From Streptomyces sp. CB02009 (lineage in GTDB: Bacteria; Actinomycetota; Actinomycetes; Streptomycetales; Streptomycetaceae), in the NCBI RefSeq assembly GCF_001905825.1, contig NZ_LIVV01000004.1, positions 557,687 to 621,686 on the forward strand: 64,000 nucleotides of DNA, given 5' to 3'. How positions within the stretch are numbered: position 1 is the stretch's first letter; every line of letters begins with the position of its first letter. This document shows positions 1 to 6,856 of the stretch, piece by piece. The notes under the pieces were generated by a model. It saw nothing but the letters and a program-made list of their open reading frames with translations, searched no databases and was not told the DNA's origin. The position numbers and the translations under genes were made by a program.

Positions 1-1
1 G

Positions 2-676
2 GTGGCGCTGCCCGGGACCTGCCTGGCGTCCGCGCGGGAGCTCGCCGGGGGCGAGGAGTTCTCCGGCCGGAGCGGGATCAGGGCGTCGACGCGGATGGTG
101 AGCCTGCAGGGGCTCGTGCAGCTCGTCGGGGCCTGCCGGAGACCGGAGGCCGGGCCGTTCCGGGCGTGGACGGCCGAGGTCATAGCGGCGGTTCAGCGGT
201 ACGGGGGGTACGGGCTCGAACCCTCCCCCGTGCAGGGCGTGTTCGTGCTGCCGCCCGAGCTCGTCGACGTCCTCGTCCGGCTCGACGGGCAGTTCGACGA
301 GCGGGCCGTCGCGTACACCGAGCACACCGAGTACGCGGAGCTGCTCCGCGAGACCCGGCGGAGCCTCTCAAGGGTCGCCGACTCCCTTGAACGGCTCGCC
401 GTGCCCCGCCAGCGCGCCGGCGCCGTCGTCGCGCTCACCCCGCAGCAGCTCGTCGAGTCCTGGACGGTCACCGGGGACACGCACACGGTCGCGAGCTGCC
501 TCGCCCCCGCCCTGCTCCGCGGCGGCGTCCGCCACCGGGCCCAGGACGTCACCCGGCGCACCGGTCTCTCCGCCGACCGGGTCCGGGAGTGCGTGCGGCT
601 CCTCGTCGACCGCGGGTGCATCCGGGAGGTCGGCGGACCCGACGCCGACGGGGCGCGGATCTACGTCCTGCCCTGA
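2..676 (+). CDS. BRO-N-like protein with C-terminal winged helix (5' truncated by window)
   Basis: No function is established. The first ~65 visible residues match the second half of a BRO/antirepressor N-terminal domain: a V-S-L-Q-G-L-V-Q-L-V segment followed by R-x-P-E-A-x-x-F-R-x-W and a closing G-G-Y. The C-terminal 80 residues look like a winged helix (ending R-E-V-G-G-P). The GTG at base 2 is probably internal, because a complete BRO-N domain needs about 40 more residues, so the true start lies left of the window. BRO-N proteins are usually phage-related DNA-binding proteins; in Streptomyces they also occur as chromosomal genes. No phage genes are seen nearby. The DNA-binding role is inferred. 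Confidence 0.6.
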   Translation: MALPGTCLASARELAGGEEFSGRSGIRASTRMVSLQGLVQLVGACRRPEAGPFRAWTAEVIAAVQRYGGYGLEPSPVQGVFVLPPELVDVLVRLDGQFDERAVAYTEHTEYAELLRETRRSLSRVADSLERLAVPRQRAGAVVALTPQQLVESWTVTGDTHTVASCLAPALLRGGVRHRAQDVTRRTGLSADRVRECVRLLVDRGCIREVGGPDADGARIYVLP

Positions 677-805
677 GCCGTCACGACGACGATCCGGCCG
701 GTCGGGCCGAAGGCGCCGGGAGGGTCGACCCGCGGGCCCGGGGTAGGGGACCGGCAGTGGATGTGGCGGAGACTGGACATCCGGGGAGCACAGGGAGGCG
801 CGGGC

Positions 806-1675
806 GTGGAGTGGCGGTGTCGGGGGATCACCTGGAGCGGAGGCGTGCCCGGACTGCGGTGGCAGGGCGGGAGGGTCAGCGCGCTCGCGTACGGGCAGCG
901 GCTCGCCTTCCGGGCCGCGGGGGAGCGCCGGTGCCCGGGGGCGCGGGGGAATCCCTGCCCGCTGGAGGCCGTCGTGCCCGGCCGGTCCACCGGAGGGCGG
1001 TGCGGCGCGTGCGCGCGGCTCGACCGGGCCCATTCCGTCGCCGCCGACACCTTCCTGGACGATCCGCAGCCGTACCGGGTGTACCTGGCCTGGTTCGGAC
1101 CCGGGATGACCAAGGTCGGGATCACCGCGGAGGCCCGGGGCGACGCCCGGCTGCTCGAACAGGGCGCCGTCGCGTTCAGCTGGCTCGGGCGGGGCCCGCT
1201 GATGGCCGCCCGGCGGACCGAGGAGGTGCTGCGGCAGGCGCTCGGGGTTCCCGACCGGGTGGCGTACGAGCGGAAGCGCGCCGCCCGGCACGCCCTGCCG
1301 CCCGCCCCGGGCCGGGCCCTGGAGGTCCGGGAACTGTACGGGCGGGCGCGGGAGGTCGGCGGCTGGACGGAGACCCTGGAGCCGCTGGACTTCGCCGCAC
1401 ACGACCACGCCGCGGCCTTCGCCCTCGACGGACTGCCGACGTTCTCGGGCACGGTCACGGAACTGGTCGACGGGGGTGTCGTGTGTGGGCGGCTGCTCGC
1501 CGCGGCCGGGCCCGATCTGCACCTGCTCGACCCCGGCGGGCGCTGCCTCGCGCTCGACACCCGGCTGATGGGCGGGTGGGTGCTGCAGGGAGCCGGCGAG
1601 GAGGACGCCTTCTCCGCGCCGGTGTCGGAGGCGGTTGCCACCGTCGATCCGAGCAGTCAGGGAGAGCTGTTCTGA
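806..1675 (+). CDS. DUF2797 family protein
   Basis: 289-aa protein of the uncharacterised DUF2797 family. Four cysteines near residues 43, 51, 66 and 69 (last pair C-G-A-C) could bind zinc. They are followed by a Y-R-V-Y-L-A-W-F-G-P-G-M-T-K-V-G-I-T stretch with downstream R and E-Q-G, which resembles a GIY-YIG nuclease core; this likeness is my inference. The start chosen is GTG 806, because AGGGAGG at 792-798 is well spaced; the upstream in-frame ATG at 761 has a poorer ribosome site. The gene appears single, 130 bp after the BRO-N-like gene. Substrate and role are unknown. Confidence 0.7.
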   Translation: MEWRCRGITWSGGVPGLRWQGGRVSALAYGQRLAFRAAGERRCPGARGNPCPLEAVVPGRSTGGRCGACARLDRAHSVAADTFLDDPQPYRVYLAWFGPGMTKVGITAEARGDARLLEQGAVAFSWLGRGPLMAARRTEEVLRQALGVPDRVAYERKRAARHALPPAPGRALEVRELYGRAREVGGWTETLEPLDFAAHDHAAAFALDGLPTFSGTVTELVDGGVVCGRLLAAAGPDLHLLDPGGRCLALDTRLMGGWVLQGAGEEDAFSAPVSEAVATVDPSSQGELF

Positions 1676-1760
1676 GGGCCCGCGACCCCTTCGTAAAGTC
1701 TTGGATCCCTTTCCCCGGGGGCCGTGGACATCCCCGCCCCGGCCCGGCGAGGGTGATCAC

Positions 1761-2096
1761 ATGACCCCCAAACTGGTGGCGGACATCGAACCGCCCTACT
1801 ACACCGCTGTCTTCACCTCGATCCGGCCCGACGACCCCGAGGGCTACGCCGAGACGGCCGCGCGGATGGACGAGCTCGCCGGCGGGATGCCGGGCTTCCT
1901 CGGCCACGAGTCCGCCCGTACGCCGGGCGGCATCGGCATCACCGTCGCCTACTTCCGGGACCTGGAGTCGCTCGACGCCTGGCGGGTGCACGCCGAGCAC
2001 CGGGCCGCCAAGGCGTACGGGCGGGAGCACTGGTACGACAGCTACAGCGTCCACATCGGCAAGGTCGAGCGGAGCTACAGCTTTGAGCGCGAGTAG
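1761..2096 (+). CDS. antibiotic biosynthesis monooxygenase (ABM) domain protein
   Basis: 111-aa single-domain protein of the dimeric alpha/beta-barrel ABM fold. Typical features are G-F-L-G-H-E-S near residue 48, V-A-Y-F-R-D-L-E-S-L-D-A-W near 64-76 and a H-x-x-A-K-x-x-G-R motif. Such proteins are cofactor-free oxygenases, haem-degrading enzymes or ligand-binding homologues; substrate cannot be inferred. ATG 1761 follows GCGAGGG; an upstream in-frame ATG has no support. The 3' end overlaps the next gene by 14 bp, which suggests translational coupling with the amidohydrolase. Confidence 0.8.
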   Translation: MTPKLVADIEPPYYTAVFTSIRPDDPEGYAETAARMDELAGGMPGFLGHESARTPGGIGITVAYFRDLESLDAWRVHAEHRAAKAYGREHWYDSYSVHIGKVERSYSFERE

Positions 2097-3024
2097 CCGG
2101 AGCGGCGTGAGTGGTCCGAGTGACCCGGGTGGAGAGACCCGCGGGGCCCGCGAGAGCGAGGACATCCGGGTGCTCCTCGGGCGGTTGGGCATTCCTGGTC
2201 TCGTCGACGTGCACACGCACTTCATGCCGCAGAACGTCCTCGACAAGGTCTGGGCCTACTTCGACGCCGTCGGCCCCCTGACCGGCATGGAGTGGCCCAT
2301 CACCTACCGCGAGGAGGAGGAGCGCCGGCTCGCCCTCCTGCGGGGCTTCGGGGCGGTCGCCTTCACCGCGATGCTCTATCCGCACAAGCCCGGCATGGCC
2401 GCCTGGCTGAACTCCTGGGCCGTCGACTTCGCCTCCCGCACCCCCGACTGCCTGCACACCGCGACCTTCTTCCCCGAGCCGGGCGTCGAGGGGTACGTCC
2501 ACGAGGCGCTCGCCGCGGGGGCCCGGGTCTTCAAGGTGCACCTCCAGGTCGGCGGCTTCGACCCGAACGACACGCTGCTGGACCCGGCGTGGGGAGCCCT
2601 CGCCGACTCCGGGACCCCCGTCGTGGTGCACTGCGGCTCCGGGCCCACCCCGGGCAGGTTCACCGGACCCGGGCCCATGGAGCGGCTGCTCGCCCGCCAC
2701 CCCCGGCTCCGGGTGATCGTCGCCCACATGGGGATGCCCGAGTACGGCGAGTTCCTCGACCTCGTCCAGCGGTACGAGGGCGTCCACCTCGACACCACCA
2801 TGGCCTTCACCGACTTCAGCGAGCGGCTCGCGCCCTTCCCCCGGGCGGAGCTCAAGCGGCTCGTGGACGTCGGTGACCGGATCCTCCTCGGCTCCGACTT
2901 CCCGAACATCCCGTATCCGTACGCGCACCAGCTCCACGCCCTCGAACGCCTCGGGCTCGGCGACGACTGGCTCAGGGCGGTCCTGTACGGGAACGGCGCC
3001 GCGTTGTTTCACGTGAAACCCTGA
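2083..3024 (+). CDS. amidohydrolase family protein (TIM-barrel metal hydrolase)
   Basis: About 313 aa, amidohydrolase_2/ACMSD-like. The metal-binding D-V-H-T-H-F motif lies near residue 43. Later segments V-V-H-C-G-S-G-P, V-I-V-A-H-M-G-M-P and L-L-G-S-D-F-P supply the expected later His and Asp ligands. Likely a hydrolase or decarboxylase of a small carbonyl compound; substrate unknown. TTG 2083 has GGAG eight bases upstream and overlaps the preceding ABM gene; GTG 2107 is an alternative. The final codons (F-H-V-K-P) are encoded by a perfect parS site, so the 3' end is constrained by a chromosome-segregation signal. Confidence 0.82.
   Translation: MSASSRSGVSGPSDPGGETRGARESEDIRVLLGRLGIPGLVDVHTHFMPQNVLDKVWAYFDAVGPLTGMEWPITYREEEERRLALLRGFGAVAFTAMLYPHKPGMAAWLNSWAVDFASRTPDCLHTATFFPEPGVEGYVHEALAAGARVFKVHLQVGGFDPNDTLLDPAWGALADSGTPVVVHCGSGPTPGRFTGPGPMERLLARHPRLRVIVAHMGMPEYGEFLDLVQRYEGVHLDTTMAFTDFSERLAPFPRAELKRLVDVGDRILLGSDFPNIPYPYAHQLHALERLGLGDDWLRAVLYGNGAALFHVKP
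3006..3019. promoter_or_regulatory. parS: parS centromere-like site (perfect)
   Basis: GTTTCACGTGAAAC is a perfect 14-bp palindrome identical to the consensus Streptomyces ParB-binding site. Such sites cluster around oriC. It lies inside the last codons of the amidohydrolase gene. Confidence 0.92.
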
Positions 3025-3065
3025 ACCCTGAACCCTGAGGGCCAGTGCCAGGGCCTCCCGTCCCT

Positions 3066-3084
3066 TTCTCAGGGAATTCACAGG
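3066..3084 (+). promoter_or_regulatory. candidate response-regulator box (11-bp direct repeat)
   Basis: TTCTCAGG (3066-3073) and TTCACAGG (3077-3084) are direct repeats with an 11-bp period, the spacing used by OmpR/PhoB-class dimers. They lie 45-63 bp upstream of the response regulator start at 3129. Related phased CACAGG repeats occur before the glycosyltransferase gene at 5573, so autoregulation plus control of those genes is the simplest reading (inference). Confidence 0.5.
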
Positions 3085-3128
3085 AAAGGGCAAGAGGCCT
3101 CTCAGCGGCGGCCGACAGTGTGGGTTCC

Positions 3129-3872
3129 ATGACCGTCACCACACGCCGTCCCGGCACCCGCGCCGACCTGCTCCGTGCCGACGGAACCGCCGTCCGCGTC
3201 CTCGTCGTCGACGACGAGGCCTCGCTCGCCGAGCTGCTCTCGATGGCCCTGCGCTACGAGGGCTGGCAGGTGCGCAGTGCCGGGGACGGGGCCACCGCCC
3301 TGCGTTCCGCGCGGGAGTTCCGGCCCGACGTCGTCATCCTCGACATCATGCTGCCCGACGTCGACGGCCTGAGCCTGCTCGGCCGGATCCGGCGCGAACT
3401 GCCCGACGTGCCGGTGCTGTTCCTGACGGCGAAGGACGCCGTCGAGGACCGGATCGCCGGGCTCACGGCCGGCGGCGACGACTACGTCACCAAGCCGTTC
3501 AGCCTGGAGGAGGTGGTGGCCCGGCTGCGCGGGCTCATCCGCAGGTCGGGGGCGGCCCTCGCGCGCAGCGAGTCGCTGCTCGCCGTCGGGGACCTCACCC
3601 TGGACGAGGACAGCCACGAGGTCACCCGGGGCGGGGACTCCATCCACCTCACGGCGACCGAGTTCGAGCTGCTGCGCTATCTGATGCGCAATCCGCGGCG
3701 GGTGCTCAGCAAGGCGCAGATCCTCGACCGGGTCTGGTCGTACGACTTCGGCGGCCAGGCCAATGTCGTCGAGCTCTACATCTCGTACCTGCGGCGGAAG
3801 ATCGACGCGGGGCGCGCCCCGATGATCCACACCCGGCGCGGGGCGGGCTACCTCATCAAGCCGGGGGAGTAG
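3129..3872 (+). CDS. OmpR-family two-component response regulator
   Basis: 247 aa. Receiver domain at residues ~22-135 with acidic pair D28/D29, phosphoacceptor D72 (in L-D-I-M-L-P-D) and K122 (in V-T-K-P-F). OmpR/PhoB winged helix at ~150-245, with T-A-T-E-F-E-L-L and Y-I-S-Y-L-R-R-K-I recognition region. It would act as a dimeric DNA-binding regulator phosphorylated by the kinase encoded 6 bp downstream. ATG 3129 is preferred; in-frame codons upstream lie in the promoter. Phased direct repeats at 3066-3084 suggest self-regulation. Confidence 0.93.
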   Translation: MTVTTRRPGTRADLLRADGTAVRVLVVDDEASLAELLSMALRYEGWQVRSAGDGATALRSAREFRPDVVILDIMLPDVDGLSLLGRIRRELPDVPVLFLTAKDAVEDRIAGLTAGGDDYVTKPFSLEEVVARLRGLIRRSGAALARSESLLAVGDLTLDEDSHEVTRGGDSIHLTATEFELLRYLMRNPRRVLSKAQILDRVWSYDFGGQANVVELYISYLRRKIDAGRAPMIHTRRGAGYLIKPGE

Positions 3873-3878
3873 CGGCCC

Positions 3879-5546
3879 GTGGTGAGAGGTGCGGGGCAGC
3901 GGGACCGGCCGTCGCCGACCCGATCGTCGCGGAGCCGGCGGCCACAGACCCGGCCGACCCGGCCGACCCGGCCGTCCCGGACTCCGTCGTCGAGGACCTC
4001 GTCGTCCCGGATCCGGGGGCCGTGGTCGCTGCGGACCCGGCTCGTCGTCTCGGCTGTCGCGCTGATCGCGGTCGTCGCGGCCGTCATCGGCACGGTCACG
4101 ACGATCGCGTTCCGCTCGTACCTGTACAACCAGGCCGACGACTCGCTCCGCAGCGTGTCCACACGTGCCGCCGGGCCGCCGGACCGCGTCGGCCTGCCCG
4201 ACCCGGACGGGAAGAGGCAGGTCAGGCCGCCGCTCGGCTTCCTCAAGGACCCCGGCGCGCCGATAGGGACGCTCGGTGCGGTCCTGATCGACGGGGCGGT
4301 CTCCGAGGCCGGCTACTCGACGGAGGCGGCCGGGGCGACCGGCGCGGACCTGCCGCTGTTCCCGGTCGAGAGCCTCGACGCCGCCCAGCAGTCCGCGCTC
4401 TCCGCCGTCCCGCGGGACGGACGGCCGCACACCGTCGACCTCCCGGGCGGCCTGGGTTCCTACCGGGTCGAGTACGCGAAGGGCGGCCTCGGCACCTTCC
4501 TCATCGGCATCCCCCTCACCGAGGTCGAGGACGCCCTCTCCACCCTGATCCTCGTCGAACTCAGCGTCACCGGCGCCGGGCTCTTCGCCGCCTCGCTCGC
4601 CGGAACCGTGCTCGTCCGGGTGGCCCTGCGGCCGCTGCACCGGGTCGCCGTCACCGCCCGGCAGGTCGCCCGGCTTCCCCTGCACAGCGGTGAGGTGGCG
4701 CTCCACCAGCGGGTCCCCGACACGGAGGCCGATCCGCGGACCGAGGTCGGCCAGGTCGGGGCCGCCCTCAACCGGATGCTCGACCACGTCCACTCGGCGC
4801 TCGACGCACGCCAGCAGAGCGAGACCCGCGTCCGGCAGTTCGTCGCCGACGCCAGCCACGAACTGCGCACCCCGCTCGCCTCGATCCGGGGGTACGCGGA
4901 GCTGACCCGGCGCGGCCGCGAGGAGTGCGGGCCCGACACCCGGCACGCCCTCGGCCGTATCGAGTCCGAGGCGACCCGGATGACGGGCCTCGTCGAGGAC
5001 CTGCTGCTGCTCGCCCGGCTGGACGCCGGCCGCCCCCTCGCGTACGAGCCCACCGACCTCGTCCCCCTGGTCGTGGACGCCGTGAGCGACGCCCGCGCCG
5101 CCGGGCCCGACCACCACTGGTCCCTCGAACTGCCCGAGGACGACGCCTGTCCCGTACGGGCGGACGGCGCCCGGATCCAGCAGGTCCTCGTCAACCTCCT
5201 CGCCAACGCGCGGACGCACACCCCGCCGGGCACCAAGGTCACCGCCCGGGTCGGTACGGAACCCGGCGCGGTGGTCGTCGGGATCGAGGACGACGGGCCC
5301 GGCATCCCGGCCGCGCTCCTGCCCTCCGTCTTCGAGCGGTTCGCCCGCGGCGACGCCTCCCGCTCCCGCAACGCCGGATCCACCGGCCTCGGGCTCGCCA
5401 TCGTCCGGGCGGTCGTGGGCGCGCACGGGGGCGAGGTGGGCGTCGAGAGCGCCCCCGGCCGGACCGTCTTCACCGTCCGGCTGCCCGCCGCGTCCCCGGC
5501 CGGAGCCCACTCACAGGCAGGCCACAGGCTCATCACACAGCCGTGA
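3879..5546 (+). CDS. sensor histidine kinase, partner of the preceding regulator
   Basis: 555 aa. A basic, Arg/Thr/Pro-repetitive N-terminus (1-50) precedes TM1 (~54-78), an extracytoplasmic sensor (~80-215), TM2 (~222-247) and a HAMP linker. HisKA has H327 in D-A-S-H-E-L-R-T-P-L. HATPase motifs are N-L-L-A-N-A-R (N box), D-D-G-P-G-I-P (G1) and G-L-G-L-A-I-V (G2). All catalytic elements are present. GTG 3879 follows GGGGGAG overlapping the regulator's end; GTG 3882 is equally possible. The sensed signal is unknown, but the downstream glycosyltransferases suggest cell-envelope status. Confidence 0.93.
   Translation: MVRGAGQRDRPSPTRSSRSRRPQTRPTRPTRPSRTPSSRTSSSRIRGPWSLRTRLVVSAVALIAVVAAVIGTVTTIAFRSYLYNQADDSLRSVSTRAAGPPDRVGLPDPDGKRQVRPPLGFLKDPGAPIGTLGAVLIDGAVSEAGYSTEAAGATGADLPLFPVESLDAAQQSALSAVPRDGRPHTVDLPGGLGSYRVEYAKGGLGTFLIGIPLTEVEDALSTLILVELSVTGAGLFAASLAGTVLVRVALRPLHRVAVTARQVARLPLHSGEVALHQRVPDTEADPRTEVGQVGAALNRMLDHVHSALDARQQSETRVRQFVADASHELRTPLASIRGYAELTRRGREECGPDTRHALGRIESEATRMTGLVEDLLLLARLDAGRPLAYEPTDLVPLVVDAVSDARAAGPDHHWSLELPEDDACPVRADGARIQQVLVNLLANARTHTPPGTKVTARVGTEPGAVVVGIEDDGPGIPAALLPSVFERFARGDASRSRNAGSTGLGLAIVRAVVGAHGGEVGVESAPGRTVFTVRLPAASPAGAHSQAGHRLITQP
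5512..5539 (+). promoter_or_regulatory. candidate response-regulator boxes (three phased repeats)
   Basis: CACAGG at 5512-5517 and 5523-5528 and CACACA at 5534-5539 repeat with an exact 11-bp period, inside the 3' end of the kinase gene and 34-61 bp before the glycosyltransferase start. The same CACAGG core occurs in the repeat before the response regulator. This suggests a second, regulator-controlled promoter for the glycosyltransferase pair (inference). Confidence 0.5.
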
Positions 5547-5572
5547 CAGCGCCCCCGGCGAAGGTCGGTGGC

Positions 5573-6856
5573 ATGCGAACCCCAACGATCGCGGGGCCCA
5601 CGTCCGGGGCCCTCCCCGCCCGGGAGCACCTGCCGGTGAACACCGCGGGACGGCCCGTCCTCGACGTGGTGATTCCCGTCTACAACGAGGAGAAGGACCT
5701 GGAGCCGTGCGTCCGCCGGCTCCACGAGCACCTCCTCCGGACCTTCCCGTACGGCTTCCGCATCACCGTCGCCGACAACGCCTCCACCGACACCACGCCC
5801 GAGGTCGCCGCCGGCCTCGCCGCGGAGGTGCCCGAGGTGCGCTCCGTACGACTGGAGCAGAAGGGCCGCGGCCGGGCGCTGCGGACGGTGTGGTCGGGCT
5901 CGGACGCGCCCGTCCTTGCCTATATGGACGTCGACCTGTCCACCGATCTGAACGCCCTGCTCCCGCTGGTCGCGCCGCTCATCTCCGGCCACTCCGACCT
6001 GGCGATCGGGTCCCGGCTCGCCCGCTCCTCGCGGGTGGTGCGCGGCCCGAAGCGGGAGTTCATCTCCCGCGCGTACAACCTGATCCTGCGGGGCTCGCTC
6101 GCCGCCCGGTTCTCCGACGCGCAGTGCGGGTTCAAGGCGATCCGGCGCGATGTCGCCGAGCGGCTGCTCCCGATGGTGGAGGACACCGGCTGGTTCTTCG
6201 ACACCGAGTTGCTGGTCCTCGCCGAGCGGGCCGGGCTCCGCATCCACGAGGTGCCCGTCGACTGGGTCGACGACCCCGACTCGACCGTGCACATCGTGAG
6301 CACGGCCACCGACGACCTGAAGGGCGTCTGGCGGGTGGGCCGGGCGCTCGCGACCGGTTCGCTGCCGCTGGACCGGCTGGCCAGGCCCTTCGGGGACGAC
6401 CCCCGGGACCGTGAACTCGCCGGGGTGCCGGGCGGACTCGCCCGGCAGCTGGTCGGCTTCTGCGTGGTCGGGGTCCTGTCGACGCTCTTCTACCTCGCCC
6501 TGTACTCGCTCTTCCGGCTCGGTGTGGGCCCGCAGATCGCCAACGCCGCCGCGCTCCTCGTCTCCGCCGTCGCCAACACGGCGGCCAACCGGCGGCTCAC
6601 CTTCGGGGTACGGGGCCGGGACCGGGCCGTCCGCCACCAGGCGCAGGGGCTCGTGGTCTTCGCCATCGGCCTGGCCCTGACCAGCGGTTCGCTCGCCGCC
6701 CTCGGCGCGGCGACCGGCGATCCGGCGCACTCCACCGAACTCGCGGTGCTGGTCGTCGCCAACCTGGCCGCGACGGTCCTCCGCTTCCTCCTCTTCCGGC
6801 TCTGGGTCTTCCCCGAGCGGTCCGCCTCACGGAACGACCCAAGGAACGACCGATGA
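5573..6856 (+). CDS. GT2 polyprenyl-phosphate glycosyltransferase fused to GtrA-like membrane domain
   Basis: 427 aa. The N-terminal ~270 residues are a dolichol-phosphate-glucosyl/mannosyltransferase-like GT2 domain: V-I-P-V-Y-N-E-E near 33-40, D-N-A-S-T-D near 68, catalytic-type D-V-D-L-S-T near 118 and Q-C-G-F-K-A near 185. The C-terminal ~130 residues form four hydrophobic segments of the GtrA family. The protein should load a sugar onto a polyprenyl phosphate and present or flip it for the GT39-like enzyme encoded next. Its stop overlaps the next start (ATGA, 6853-6856), indicating coupling. ATG 5573 was chosen over a much longer open frame that only shadows the kinase gene. Confidence 0.88.
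   Translation: MRTPTIAGPTSGALPAREHLPVNTAGRPVLDVVIPVYNEEKDLEPCVRRLHEHLLRTFPYGFRITVADNASTDTTPEVAAGLAAEVPEVRSVRLEQKGRGRALRTVWSGSDAPVLAYMDVDLSTDLNALLPLVAPLISGHSDLAIGSRLARSSRVVRGPKREFISRAYNLILRGSLAARFSDAQCGFKAIRRDVAERLLPMVEDTGWFFDTELLVLAERAGLRIHEVPVDWVDDPDSTVHIVSTATDDLKGVWRVGRALATGSLPLDRLARPFGDDPRDRELAGVPGGLARQLVGFCVVGVLSTLFYLALYSLFRLGVGPQIANAAALLVSAVANTAANRRLTFGVRGRDRAVRHQAQGLVVFAIGLALTSGSLAALGAATGDPAHSTELAVLVVANLAATVLRFLLFRLWVFPERSASRNDPRNDR

Noticed and set aside
3102..5510. 802-codon open frame on the minus strand
   Set aside because: It is antisense to the clear regulator and kinase genes; high GC leaves long stop-free antisense frames, and the translation is Arg/Gly/Pro-rich without domains.
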